Made by a program: the position numbers and the translations under genes. DNA of 64,000 nt from assembly GCA_905182175.1 (NCBI GenBank), contig CAJJAT010000027.1, positions 1-64,000 on the forward strand, given 5' to 3'. Origin of the DNA: Flavobacteriales bacterium UBA1494 (lineage in GTDB: Bacteria; Bacteroidota; Bacteroidia; Flavobacteriales_E; Vicingaceae). Shown piece by piece: positions 16,094-24,669 of this stretch; position 1 is the stretch's first letter, and each line of letters starts with the position of its first letter. The notes beneath the pieces were generated by a model that did not search any database, was not told where the DNA came from, and was given only the letters and a program-made list of their open reading frames with translations.

Positions 16094-18724
16094 TTGCACT
16101 CTATTTCACTACTTTCTCGGGTTTTCATCTTCATGGTGTTGATAACTGTCATTACTACTTCAAACGGGTTCTCTCAGTCGAACGAAGAATTAGGTAAAAT
16201 AAATTTCATTCCCAGCCCCAATTCAGATAGGTTACAATCTGATTCTCTGGCGCGAATTGATAGTTTGAATTTCATAAACTCCCCCAAAATTGATACCACA
16301 CTTTCAAAAGATGCTATAGAGCATAAAGTAGAATATGACGCCATAGACTCTATGAAAATAGACATGGCAACTGAAAAGGTGTACTTGTATGGTTCTGCCA
16401 AAGTAAACTACGAAGACATTCAGTTGAACGCCGATTACATTGAATTGGATTTAAAAAACAATGTTGTTTTCGCAAATGGTAGACCAGATTCAGTGGGTGA
16501 AATGGCAGGAATGCCCATTTTTAAAGAAGGTCCGCAAGTGTATGAAACCGGTAAAATGACGTATAACTTTAAAACTCAAAAGGGAAAAATTACGGAGGTT
16601 AGAACGCAAGAAGGAGAAGGTTTTATTAAAGGGAACGAAGTAAAAAAGAGCAGATCAGACGTCATGTATATCAAAGATGGATATTACACTACTTGTAACT
16701 TGGACGAGCCACACTTTTCATTAGCAACAACAAAACTAAAAATTATACCAGGAGATAAAATTATAACTGGTCCAACTGTTTTAAAAATAGACAACATCCC
16801 CACTCCGTTAGGGCTGCCTTTCGGTTTCTTTCCGAATAAAAAAGGCCGTTCTTCAGGAATTGTTATTCCTACTTACGGAGATTCTAGAGCTTTAGGATTT
16901 TTTCTAAGAAATGGAGGGTTTTATTGGGGAATCAATGACAATTTAGACGCAAGAATTACAGGTGATATTTATTCGTTAGGAAGTTGGGGAAGTGCCTTGA
17001 CAACTAGGTACAGAAAAAGATATAAGTACAACGGTAACGTAAATATATCTTACACAAAGCGAAAGGAAGGCTTTGAAGAGTTAGCCTCTTATTCTGAGGT
17101 TAATAATATGTTTGTTCGATGGAATCACTCCCAAGATTCAAAAGCACGTCCGGGAAGTAGATTCTCTGCAAATGTGAACTTAGGCAGTAGCAGTAATTTT
17201 AGAAACAACCTCAATAGCTTTTCGAACGATTATTTAACAAACACATTTCAGTCTTCGGTTACCTATACCAACTCTTTCCCTAATAAACCATTCAATTTAA
17301 CAATGAGTGCTCGTCACAGTCAAAATACTCAATCAGAACAATTCAACATTAACTTACCTGACGTATCCTTTAACGTTTCCCGACAGTTCCCCTTTAAAAG
17401 TTTTGGTAAAATTGGTAATGAATGGTGGCGAAGTATTTATAAAAATTTAGGGATAAGTACGAGGTCAGAAGCGTCTAATCGCTTATCTGTGCAAGAAAAT
17501 AAACTTCGCGTTTCTGAATTCAACGAATTGTCACAAGATTTTCAAAATGGAATTCGGCACAGCATACCTTTAAGTACCTCGTTTAAATTACTAAAGCATG
17601 CTACAATTAGCCCGTCTGCAAATTTTGCCGAAATATGGGCATTCCGCAGTATTCGAAAAAGCACAGACAACGAAGGAGTGCTAGATCGAGATACAGTTTT
17701 AGGGTTTGAGCGTGGAGCTACAGCAAGTTTTAATGCATCAATAAACACAAAGCTTTACAGCTTATATCAGTACAAAAAAGGAAAAGTTGCTGCCATACGT
17801 CATGTTATGACTCCATCTGTTTCCTTTAACTTCCAACCACAGGTTTCAGACGGTATACAACGGTATACAGACACAGCAGGAGTTATAAATAAATACTCCA
17901 TTTTTGAGGGAAACATATACGGCACGCCAAGCAGAACGAGAAGTGGCAGAGTTGGTTTTGGATTGTTAAATAACTTAGAAATGAAAGTGAGAACTGATAA
18001 AGACAGTTCAGGCTTGAAGAAAATTAAACTATTGGAAAACTTTGGACTTTCTAGTAGCTACGACCTAAGCGCAGACTCATTACAATGGGCCCCAATTTCC
18101 GCAAATGGAAGAACAAGAATTGGGCGATTTTTAAGTTTCCAATTCAACGGCACATTAGACCCTTACGGTTTTGTAACAGATTCATTAGGAACTAAAACCC
18201 GGGTGAACAAAAGCGCCAAAGAAACTCAGGATGAATGGCTCAGACTTACCAATGGGAGCGTTGCTTTTAACTTTAGATTGACAGGTAAAGGAAAAGACGG
18301 AAAAAAACCAAACGAACCTCGAAAAAGCAAATACGCTACTGATGAGGAAATGGAACTCATTAACTCAAACATTGATCAATACGTAGATTTTAATATACCA
18401 TGGTCACTTAACGTGAGCTACAACATACGATACACTAAGCCGACAAGTCAAAGCAATGTAACACAAACGTTAAATTTTAACGGTGACTTAAGTTTAACTG
18501 AAAACTGGAAAATTGGTATGACTTCAGGTTGGGATTTTACAAGCAATGATTTCAGTTATACCTCCCTAAATATCAATAGAGATTTACATTGTTGGCAATT
18601 GGCAGTAAACTGGATTCCATTCGGGCCTAGGCAAAGTTATAACATAACTTTGAATGTAAAATCTGCTGTTTTGCAAGACTTAAAACTCAATAGAAGAAGG
18701 GATTTCTACGACTTAATTCGATAA
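16094..18724 (+). CDS. lptD: LPS-assembly outer-membrane protein LptD
   Basis: The 876-residue protein begins with a signal peptide (hydrophobic FIFMVLITVITT then SNGFSQS). An OstA/LptA-like jelly-roll region follows at about 75-230, with YGSAKVNYEDIQLNADYIELDLKN and ANGRPDS. The rest is a long beta-barrel with LptD features such as IPTPLGLPFGFFPNKKGRSSGIVIP. It forms the outer-membrane channel that inserts LPS. Bacteroidota versions are shorter or differ in their plug. No ATG gives a charged signal peptide: ATG 16133 leaves an uncharged 12-residue stub, while TTG 16094 adds HSISLLSRVF with an Arg. The start is therefore probably TTG. Confidence 0.87.
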   Translation: MHSISLLSRVFIFMVLITVITTSNGFSQSNEELGKINFIPSPNSDRLQSDSLARIDSLNFINSPKIDTTLSKDAIEHKVEYDAIDSMKIDMATEKVYLYGSAKVNYEDIQLNADYIELDLKNNVVFANGRPDSVGEMAGMPIFKEGPQVYETGKMTYNFKTQKGKITEVRTQEGEGFIKGNEVKKSRSDVMYIKDGYYTTCNLDEPHFSLATTKLKIIPGDKIITGPTVLKIDNIPTPLGLPFGFFPNKKGRSSGIVIPTYGDSRALGFFLRNGGFYWGINDNLDARITGDIYSLGSWGSALTTRYRKRYKYNGNVNISYTKRKEGFEELASYSEVNNMFVRWNHSQDSKARPGSRFSANVNLGSSSNFRNNLNSFSNDYLTNTFQSSVTYTNSFPNKPFNLTMSARHSQNTQSEQFNINLPDVSFNVSRQFPFKSFGKIGNEWWRSIYKNLGISTRSEASNRLSVQENKLRVSEFNELSQDFQNGIRHSIPLSTSFKLLKHATISPSANFAEIWAFRSIRKSTDNEGVLDRDTVLGFERGATASFNASINTKLYSLYQYKKGKVAAIRHVMTPSVSFNFQPQVSDGIQRYTDTAGVINKYSIFEGNIYGTPSRTRSGRVGFGLLNNLEMKVRTDKDSSGLKKIKLLENFGLSSSYDLSADSLQWAPISANGRTRIGRFLSFQFNGTLDPYGFVTDSLGTKTRVNKSAKETQDEWLRLTNGSVAFNFRLTGKGKDGKKPNEPRKSKYATDEEMELINSNIDQYVDFNIPWSLNVSYNIRYTKPTSQSNVTQTLNFNGDLSLTENWKIGMTSGWDFTSNDFSYTSLNINRDLHCWQLAVNWIPFGPRQSYNITLNVKSAVLQDLKLNRRRDFYDLIR

Positions 18725-18805
18725 TAGATTCGATTTAAGTATTAAAATAAACATAAACCCCTGTTTAACAAAACAAAAGGCTATCTAATTTCATTCACTC
18801 GGGCA

Positions 18806-18836
18806 CTTCTTTTTAACTAAAAATATCATACATTTG
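18806..18836 (+). promoter_or_regulatory. Putative promoter of the rpsP operon
   Basis: The -7 box TACATTTG (18829-18836) fits the Bacteroidota TAnnTTTG consensus. About 19-20 bases upstream is the T-rich string CTTCTTTTT in place of the usual TTTG -33 box. The start codon of rpsP is 38 bases downstream. Partial -33 match keeps confidence moderate. Confidence 0.55.
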
Positions 18837-18874
18837 CAGGCTTAAAAATTATTTTAACTTAATATAAACGTAGT

Positions 18875-19465
18875 ATGCCTACAAAGATTAGATTACAGAG
18901 ACATGGTAAGAAAAGATATCCTTACTACCATGTTGTGATCGCGGACAGTCGAGCCCCACGAGATGGGAAATTTATTGAGAAATTAGGTACGTATAACCCT
19001 AACACCAACCCTGCAACTATCGATATCAATTTCGATGGTGCATTAAACTGGTTAAAGCAGGGTGCACAGCCAACTGATACAGTTAGAGCTTTGTTAACGT
19101 ACAAAGGAGTGATCTTTAAAAATCACTTAGACAAAGGAGTATTAAAAGGTGCTTTCAATCAAGAAGAAGCTGACAAAAAGTTTGCTGCTTGGTTAGAAGA
19201 AAAAGAAGCTAAGATTAGTAGTAAGAAGGATGGCCTACTAGCTGCTATAGATGCAGAAGCTAAGAAAGCATTTGCTGCTGAGTCTGAATCTAATGCTAAG
19301 AAAGCTGCATCTATTGCTGCCAAAACTGCTGAATTAGTAGAAGAGGTTGTAGAAGAAGCATCTGAAGTAGTTGAAGCTGTAGCTGACGCTGCTGAAGGCG
19401 CTGTTGATGCAGTGAAAGAAGCTGTTTCAGGAGACGACGCTGCTGCTGAAAATAAAGAAGCATAA
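18875..19465 (+). CDS. rpsP: 30S ribosomal protein S16
   Basis: The N-terminal part (residues 1-85) is canonical bS16: KIRLQRHGKKRYPYYHVVIADSRAPRDGKFIEKLGTYNP. The total of 196 residues is more than twice the usual ~85. The extra ~110 residues form an Ala/Glu/Lys/Val-rich, mostly acidic tail with a helix-like heptad pattern, typical of Bacteroidota S16. It opens the operon rpsP-rimM-trmN6, of which rimM begins 15 bases after its stop. S16 helps 30S assembly. The tail probably stays outside the ribosome core, but its role is unknown. Confidence 0.97.
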   Translation: MPTKIRLQRHGKKRYPYYHVVIADSRAPRDGKFIEKLGTYNPNTNPATIDINFDGALNWLKQGAQPTDTVRALLTYKGVIFKNHLDKGVLKGAFNQEEADKKFAAWLEEKEAKISSKKDGLLAAIDAEAKKAFAAESESNAKKAASIAAKTAELVEEVVEEASEVVEAVADAAEGAVDAVKEAVSGDDAAAENKEA

Positions 19466-19480
19466 TAATAGTTTCATACG

Positions 19481-20020
19481 ATGAAAATCGATGATTGTTT
19501 TTATTTAGGATATATTTCTAAAACGATAGGAACCAAAGGGGAATTAGCATTCAAGCTGGATGTTGATTCCCCTTCTTCTTATCATGGATTAGATGCAGTA
19601 TTTGTGCAAGTTAGCCCAAAAGACACCCAACTTATCCCCTATTTTTTAGAAAAGGCGGAAATTCAGAACAATGATTTACTGCGCTGTAAGATTGAAGGAG
19701 TTGACGACCAAACTAGTGCTAAAAGCCTAGTTGGAACATCCTTGTACTTGCTACAGGAAAACCTTCCAAAACTAAAAGCAGACCAGTTTTACTTCCATGA
19801 AATTATTGGTTTTACCATTATAGACAAAGAACGAGGAGAGTTAGGGAAAGTAGAGAAAGTATTGGAATACTCGACTTCAAACTTATTTTCTATTCCTGTT
19901 GGCGATAAGGAAGTCCTTATTCCAATTTCTGACGAGACCATTACCAAAGTAGACAAAACCTTAGGTCAGATTCATGTAATTTGCCCTGAAGGACTAATTG
20001 ACCTTTACCTTGAAGGCTAA
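19481..20020 (+). CDS. rimM: Ribosome maturation factor RimM
   Basis: At 179 residues it has the usual two-domain form. The N-terminal RimM beta-barrel starts CFYLGYISKTIGTKGELAF. The C-terminal PRC-barrel begins near QFYFHEIIGFTII and contains VEKVLEYSTSNLFSIPV and EVLIPISDE. RimM binds S19 and helps mature the 30S head. It follows rpsP by 15 bases, the standard gene order. The ATG at 19481 gives the expected N-terminus. Confidence 0.95.
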   Translation: MKIDDCFYLGYISKTIGTKGELAFKLDVDSPSSYHGLDAVFVQVSPKDTQLIPYFLEKAEIQNNDLLRCKIEGVDDQTSAKSLVGTSLYLLQENLPKLKADQFYFHEIIGFTIIDKERGELGKVEKVLEYSTSNLFSIPVGDKEVLIPISDETITKVDKTLGQIHVICPEGLIDLYLEG

Positions 20021-20714
20021 GCCTTTTTATTTCAAACAATTTACAATACATCAAGACCGTTGTGCTCTTAAAGTTGGCACTGATGGAGTTTTACTTGGAG
20101 CTTGGACCGCGTGTAAAAATTCAAATTTAATATTGGATATTGGAGCAGGAACTGGCATTATTTCATTAATGCTTTCTCAGCGCTCAGGAGCAACTATTAC
20201 AGCAATTGAAATTGACAAAGATGCATCAGAGCAGTGTGCAGATAATTTCAAGAATTCTCCTTGGAGTAATCGATTGACTGTAATTCAACAATCGGTTCAA
20301 AAATATTCAGAAAACAGTACCGATTCGTTTGACTTAATTGTCAGTAATCCACCCTTCCACTCCATTCAAAAAACGACTACGCAAAGGAGCACCGCTAGAA
20401 GTGAACAAGAACTTAACCTTTCAGAACTCTTTAAAGCTGTTCACTCTTTACTGTTACCAAAAGGTAAATTTTGTATCATTTTTCCTTTTAGCAGAATAGA
20501 AGAATTAGTACAATTCGCAAAGGGATTTCAACTTTATGCAGCAAAAATTTGTTCTGTAAAGGGGAACCATAGCTCCGAAATAAAAAGAATTCTAGTAGAA
20601 TTTAAATTTGGGGAACAGCAATTAGTAGAAACAAACCTTACCATTGAGGAAGATCGACACAATTATACTTCAGAATATCGAGAGTTGTGCGCAGACTATT
20701 TAACAATTTTCTAA
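20010..20714 (+). CDS. trmN6: tRNA1(Val) (adenine(37)-N6)-methyltransferase (TrmN6-like)
   Basis: The ~234-residue protein starts KAKPFYFKQFTIHQDRCALKVGTDGVLLGAW, the hallmark of TrmN6/YfiC. The SAM loop is LDIGAGTGIISLM, and the adenine-N6 motif IV is SNPPFHS. It methylates A37 in tRNA1(Val) in E. coli; the specificity here is inferred. No ATG is present. TTG 20010 gives the family start M-K-x-K-P-F, while TTG 19998 would add four residues. The start lies inside the end of rimM, showing translational coupling. The 3' end overlaps the convergent gmhB by 15 bases. Confidence 0.88.
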   Translation: MKAKPFYFKQFTIHQDRCALKVGTDGVLLGAWTACKNSNLILDIGAGTGIISLMLSQRSGATITAIEIDKDASEQCADNFKNSPWSNRLTVIQQSVQKYSENSTDSFDLIVSNPPFHSIQKTTTQRSTARSEQELNLSELFKAVHSLLLPKGKFCIIFPFSRIEELVQFAKGFQLYAAKICSVKGNHSSEIKRILVEFKFGEQQLVETNLTIEEDRHNYTSEYRELCADYLTIF

Positions 20715-21266
20715 TAGGACTGAGAAATCTGCTAAACTCTTCACCACCCAATCTGCGTTCTCTGGGTTTTCAGACGCTGAGTGAATAAATACAGTTTTCA
20801 TTCCAGCTCTTCTGCCCATCTCAATGTCGGTAATAGAATCGCCAACAAGTATCGATTTTTCAAAATCAATTTCAGGAAAGTCTTGTTTAGCCTGTAGTGC
20901 CATCCCAATATTTGGTTTTCTACTGGGTGATTTTTCTGCAGCTAAGGCCGGACAATAGTACAATTGATCAAATATCGAATTATAATTTTCAAGTTCCGAT
21001 TCCATAAAGTTGTGAACCAATTTTAAATCGTCATGAGACATTATTCCCTTCCCAACTCCTTGCTGATTGGTGACCAACAACATTCTCCCAAACACTGAAT
21101 TTAGGTACTGAATGGCTTTTTGAGCTCCTTCAAGAAAGATAAATTCTTCCACCGTTTTAACGTAATCATTGTCGCGCTTCACGTTGATTACTCCATCTCT
21201 ATCCAAAAATATGGACCAAGACTTATCTATCTTCAAATCTCTTAAATTCATCTTGTGCTCGCTCAT
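20700..21266 (-). CDS. gmhB: D-glycero-D-manno-heptose 1,7-bisphosphate 7-phosphatase (HAD family)
   Basis: The 188-residue HAD protein has motif I IFLDRDGVINV (D-x-D), motif II VTNQQGVGKG, and motif IV SILVGDSITDIEMGRRAG. The acid motif and the short cap match the histidinol/heptose bisphosphatase group (GmhB). It removes the 7-phosphate of D-glycero-alpha-D-manno-heptose 1,7-bisphosphate. The neighbours supply the other three steps of GDP-heptose synthesis. The first Met at 21266 overlaps hddC by 44 bases; a second Met at 21251 would give a 29-base overlap. Cysteines of the zinc loop of classical GmhB are not clear. Confidence 0.85.
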   Translation of the reverse strand: MSEHKMNLRDLKIDKSWSIFLDRDGVINVKRDNDYVKTVEEFIFLEGAQKAIQYLNSVFGRMLLVTNQQGVGKGIMSHDDLKLVHNFMESELENYNSIFDQLYYCPALAAEKSPSRKPNIGMALQAKQDFPEIDFEKSILVGDSITDIEMGRRAGMKTVFIHSASENPENADWVVKSLADFSVLLENC

Positions 21267-21930
21267 AATCAGAAGGTATACCTATGTCTATAAAATAATC
21301 GTTAGAAGGAAATGTATGAATTACGCCTAACCTACTTGTAGGCTCTAAAAACTCCGTTTCCATTGAAAAATTTCCTTCCGGCGTGTGATTTAAAAAATAT
21401 TCTTTTTGAATTAAATAAACGCCACTGTTAATGTATCCTGCGCCTTTTTGTTGACCTTTTTCTTTGAATTCAGTCAAAATATTACCTTCCGTTTCAACTG
21501 CACCATAGCGTGAAACGTCTTCCATGTAACGCAATGCCATGCTCATAGGAGCGCTAGACCCATCGAATTGTTCAGTGAAATTAGCTAAATTTAGATCAAT
21601 TAGACTATCCCCATTCAATACTATAGCTTGTTCTCCTTTGCACTTAGTCAATGCTTGACGAATTCCTCCACCGGTACCAAGTGCATATTCTTCAACAGAG
21701 TACTTAACTTCTATTCCTAAATAGCTATCTCCAAAAAAATCTGTGATGACTTCTCTCTTATGATGAATTGCCAGTATTACTCTTGTAATATCTGTTTTCG
21801 CTAACTGCTGAAATAAATAATGTAAAAATGGCTTCCCATTTACAGGTGCCATTGGCTTTGGAACATCTTCAACTACAGAACTTAACCTTGTTCCAAACCC
21901 TCCGGCCAGAATAATAGCTTCATTCAGCAT
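21223..21930 (-). CDS. hddC: D-glycero-alpha-D-manno-heptose 1-phosphate guanylyltransferase (nucleotidyltransferase)
   Basis: The 235-residue protein has the sugar-nucleotidyltransferase signature AIILAGGFGTRLSSVVEDVPKPMAPVNGKPFL with the P-loop-like GGxGTRL and the base-contacting KP. It also has LNGDSLIDLNL with the metal-binding Asp. Together with HddA, GmhA and GmhB it makes GDP-D-glycero-alpha-D-manno-heptose, as in Aneurinibacillus or Campylobacter. The next gene, gmhA, ends only two bases from its start codon. Confidence 0.87.
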   Translation of the reverse strand: MLNEAIILAGGFGTRLSSVVEDVPKPMAPVNGKPFLHYLFQQLAKTDITRVILAIHHKREVITDFFGDSYLGIEVKYSVEEYALGTGGGIRQALTKCKGEQAIVLNGDSLIDLNLANFTEQFDGSSAPMSMALRYMEDVSRYGAVETEGNILTEFKEKGQQKGAGYINSGVYLIQKEYFLNHTPEGNFSMETEFLEPTSRLGVIHTFPSNDYFIDIGIPSDYERAQDEFKRFEDR

Positions 21931-21932
21931 TT

Positions 21933-22511
21933 TTAAAACATATGAATTTCAGTCAATTCACATATTAAGTGACCGATTAAAATGTGAACCTCCTGAATTC
22001 TAGGAGTGTCGGAAGAAGGTACATTTACCAAGATATCTGAAAGGTCTTTCATTTTGCCACCAGTATCACCTGTCATTCCAATCGTGATTCCACCTTGTTT
22101 CTTGGCTGTTTCAAATGCTTTAACAATATTTGCACTGTTTCCACTAGTAGATATCCCCACCAATATATCACCCTTTCTAATCTTAGCTTTCACCAAGCGG
22201 CTATATATTTCATCGTAGCTGTAATCATTGGCTACAGCGGTTAAATAAGAGGTATTAACATGCAGCGCCTCAGAGAAAAGAGGATCTCTATCCTTGTAAA
22301 ATCTTCCGCTTAACTCAGCAGAAATATGTTGTGCATCTGCAGCTGAACCTCCATTGCCACAAAAAAGCACTTTTCCATCGGCTTTAAAACATTTCACAAA
22401 TTCCAAAGCGCAAGTTTCAATTTTTGATACTAGCGCTTCATCCGCCAATAGATCTTGTTTTACTTGAATGGATTGTTGAATTTTTTCCCTTATTAACGCT
22501 AAATTGTCCAT
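21933..22511 (-). CDS. gmhA: Sedoheptulose 7-phosphate isomerase
   Basis: The 192-residue SIS-domain protein has the phosphosugar site GNGGSAADAQHISAELSGRF, TSYLTAVANDYSYDEIYSRLV, and the second loop GISTSGNSANIVKAFETAK. GmhA converts sedoheptulose-7-phosphate to D-glycero-D-manno-heptose 7-phosphate, step one of the heptose pathway. The start overlaps the end of hddA by 13 bases. Length fits E. coli GmhA (192). Confidence 0.94.
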   Translation of the reverse strand: MDNLALIREKIQQSIQVKQDLLADEALVSKIETCALEFVKCFKADGKVLFCGNGGSAADAQHISAELSGRFYKDRDPLFSEALHVNTSYLTAVANDYSYDEIYSRLVKAKIRKGDILVGISTSGNSANIVKAFETAKKQGGITIGMTGDTGGKMKDLSDILVNVPSSDTPRIQEVHILIGHLICELTEIHMF

Positions 22512-23533
22512 GATCGTTGTCCTTTGTCTGTAAATTGAAATTTCTTTTCTATACCTCCGATTGTTGTTAACGCCTTTCTTACAGCATATCGGGTATTTTT
22601 AGGGCAATAGAAAATCATAAATCCTCCGCCACCAGCACCACTAATTTTTCCACCAGTTGCACCAGCTTTAATTGCCGCATCGTAAATGCCATCAATTACA
22701 GGATTAGAAATCCCTACCGCCATTTGTTTTTTTTGTTGCCATCCGAAATCCAAAATCTCCCCAATTTTGTCTAGTTCACCTTTTAATATAGCTTCCTTCA
22801 TTCGAACAGATTGTTCTTTTAACTTATGCATCGCATCAATACTCTTCGCATTTTTTTGCTTTACATTGTCCGCCTGCTTTTCAATAATATCAGAACTAAA
22901 TCTTGAAGTATCAGTATAGTAAAGTAGTAAATTGAATTCTAACTCATTTAAGTACTTATCTTTTACTCTGAGAGGGTTCACCAATACAGTATTATCTTTT
23001 TTGAACTCCATAAAATTAACACCTCCAAAGGTTGCAGCATATTGATCTTGCTTACCTCCCGCTTGACCTAGGTCTACTCTCTCGATATCGTAAGCGATTC
23101 TTGCAATCTCGTATTCACCAAAAGGCAAGTTATAGAATTCAGCAAAAGCACCAACAATAGCAACGACCAATGTTGAACTCGTTCCTAAACCACTTCCAGA
23201 AGGCACATCGGCATAAGTAGAGAGCTTTAAGGCCCGTGGCGCGACGTTGTAATGCTTTACCATGTGGTTATATACCCCTTTTAGTAAGTCCAACTTACCG
23301 TTGATAGGCAGTTCTTTTTGCAAAGGATATTCTTCAAATTCCTCTCGATCAACGGCGTGAAATGAAATATTATTATCATCCACCAACTCTATGGTAGCAT
23401 AAGCATACAAACTAATTGTTGCATTCAATATACTTCCACCATATAAATCTGAGTAGGGGCTAACATCCGTTCCGCCACCTGCTAGCCCTATTCTTAAAGG
23501 AGCTCTACTGCGTATTATTTCAAATTCTTTCAT
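22499..23533 (-). CDS. hddA: D-glycero-alpha-D-manno-heptose 7-phosphate kinase (GHMP family)
   Basis: The 344-residue protein has the three GHMP motifs: RAPLRIGLAGGGTDVSPYSD at the N-terminus, the ATP loop PSGSGLGTSSTLVVA, and the C-terminal GGKISGAGGGGFMIFY. It matches HddA rather than galactokinase or mevalonate kinase. It phosphorylates the anomeric carbon using ATP. The alpha-1-kinase route leads to GDP-heptose, whereas the HldE route of E. coli leads to ADP-heptose. The start and the stop of the glycosyltransferase share one base. Confidence 0.9.
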   Translation of the reverse strand: MKEFEIIRSRAPLRIGLAGGGTDVSPYSDLYGGSILNATISLYAYATIELVDDNNISFHAVDREEFEEYPLQKELPINGKLDLLKGVYNHMVKHYNVAPRALKLSTYADVPSGSGLGTSSTLVVAIVGAFAEFYNLPFGEYEIARIAYDIERVDLGQAGGKQDQYAATFGGVNFMEFKKDNTVLVNPLRVKDKYLNELEFNLLLYYTDTSRFSSDIIEKQADNVKQKNAKSIDAMHKLKEQSVRMKEAILKGELDKIGEILDFGWQQKKQMAVGISNPVIDGIYDAAIKAGATGGKISGAGGGGFMIFYCPKNTRYAVRKALTTIGGIEKKFQFTDKGQRSWTI

Positions 23534-24669
23534 TACTCTAAATCTCGATATAAAGTTAGAATATTATCTACCATTGCAGACCATGAAAAACGTTTTTTAG
23601 CGTCTTTCATATCTGATTCGAATGAATTCGAATCTTTTTGGAAAAAATGGATTACTTTTTTAGCTATTTTATCGGCATCTGGCTCAACTAAATAACCAGT
23701 TTTGCCCTCTTCTACCAATTCAGGTAATCCTCCTACATTGGTAACTACCATTGGTTTCTCAAATTGGTAAGCAATTTGAGTTACACCGCTTTGCGTTGCA
23801 TGATGGTATGGCTGCAGCACTAAACTACAAGCTGAAAAATACACTTTCACCTGGCTGTCTGGAATAAAGTCCGTGTGCCATACTACCTCTTTTTCTATTT
23901 TTAAATCACTTGCTAAAGACATATATGTCTGCTTATTGTCATAAAACTCTCCGGCAACTATTAACGTAACATTAGGAATTTCTTTTTTCCATTTAGCGAA
24001 AGCCCTTAATGCCAAATCAAGCCCTTTGTACTTTCTAATAAACCCAAAGAATAGCACATACTCTTGATTCTCCGCTAAATTTATGCTCTTCTTTGCTTGT
24101 ACCTGATCTATCGCTTCACCAAAATTATCGAATACCGGATGTGGGTTGATCAAAACCTTTTTATTAGGCTCGAAGGTTTTCAAGTCTACCTTAACTGACT
24201 GACTCATTGCTATAAAGGACTGTACTGATTTGAAAAAATACTTTGTAAATAATTCATCGCCCATCCGTTTTTCATGCGGTACAACGTTGTCTAAAATGCA
24301 AATTTTCTTCGTTTCTTTACTCAATAAACGCAAAACAGAGCCAAAGGCAGGTCCCATAACGGGAATCCAAAATTTTACAATTAATAAATCTGGTTTTTGT
24401 TTTTTAATGTACTGAGCAGTTGTCCACCAGGTGATTGGATTTATACTACTTAATTTTCTAGTAATTTTTTTAAATGCGGAAGGTTCCTCAGCAAATTGAG
24501 TTTTACCGGGAAAAAATAATTTAGGGTATTGGGTCGTAAATGTTACGATCTCACACTCCATCCCCATGTCGCAAAACTGCTGTGCTAAACGCTCATTATA
24601 TGCCGCTAATCCTCCTCTAAAGGGCCAAGCTGTGCCTAATAAAATAACTTTTCTTGGAATATTAGCCAA
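23533..24669 (-). CDS. GT4-type glycosyltransferase
   Basis: The 378-residue protein is a GT-B enzyme. The N-terminal glycine loop RGGLAAYNERLAQQF is followed by the nucleotide-sugar half VLFFGFIRKYKGLDLALRAF and the diagnostic EX7E-like stretch ATQSGVTQIAYQFEKPMVVTNVGGLPELVEEG. It should add a sugar, possibly heptose, to a surface glycan. The first codon is TTG (24669), preceded by a very strong AGGAGG with almost no spacing; an ATT nine bases away is the other candidate. It overlaps the GT2 gene by eight bases. Confidence 0.85.
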   Translation of the reverse strand: MANIPRKVILLGTAWPFRGGLAAYNERLAQQFCDMGMECEIVTFTTQYPKLFFPGKTQFAEEPSAFKKITRKLSSINPITWWTTAQYIKKQKPDLLIVKFWIPVMGPAFGSVLRLLSKETKKICILDNVVPHEKRMGDELFTKYFFKSVQSFIAMSQSVKVDLKTFEPNKKVLINPHPVFDNFGEAIDQVQAKKSINLAENQEYVLFFGFIRKYKGLDLALRAFAKWKKEIPNVTLIVAGEFYDNKQTYMSLASDLKIEKEVVWHTDFIPDSQVKVYFSACSLVLQPYHHATQSGVTQIAYQFEKPMVVTNVGGLPELVEEGKTGYLVEPDADKIAKKVIHFFQKDSNSFESDMKDAKKRFSWSAMVDNILTLYRDLE

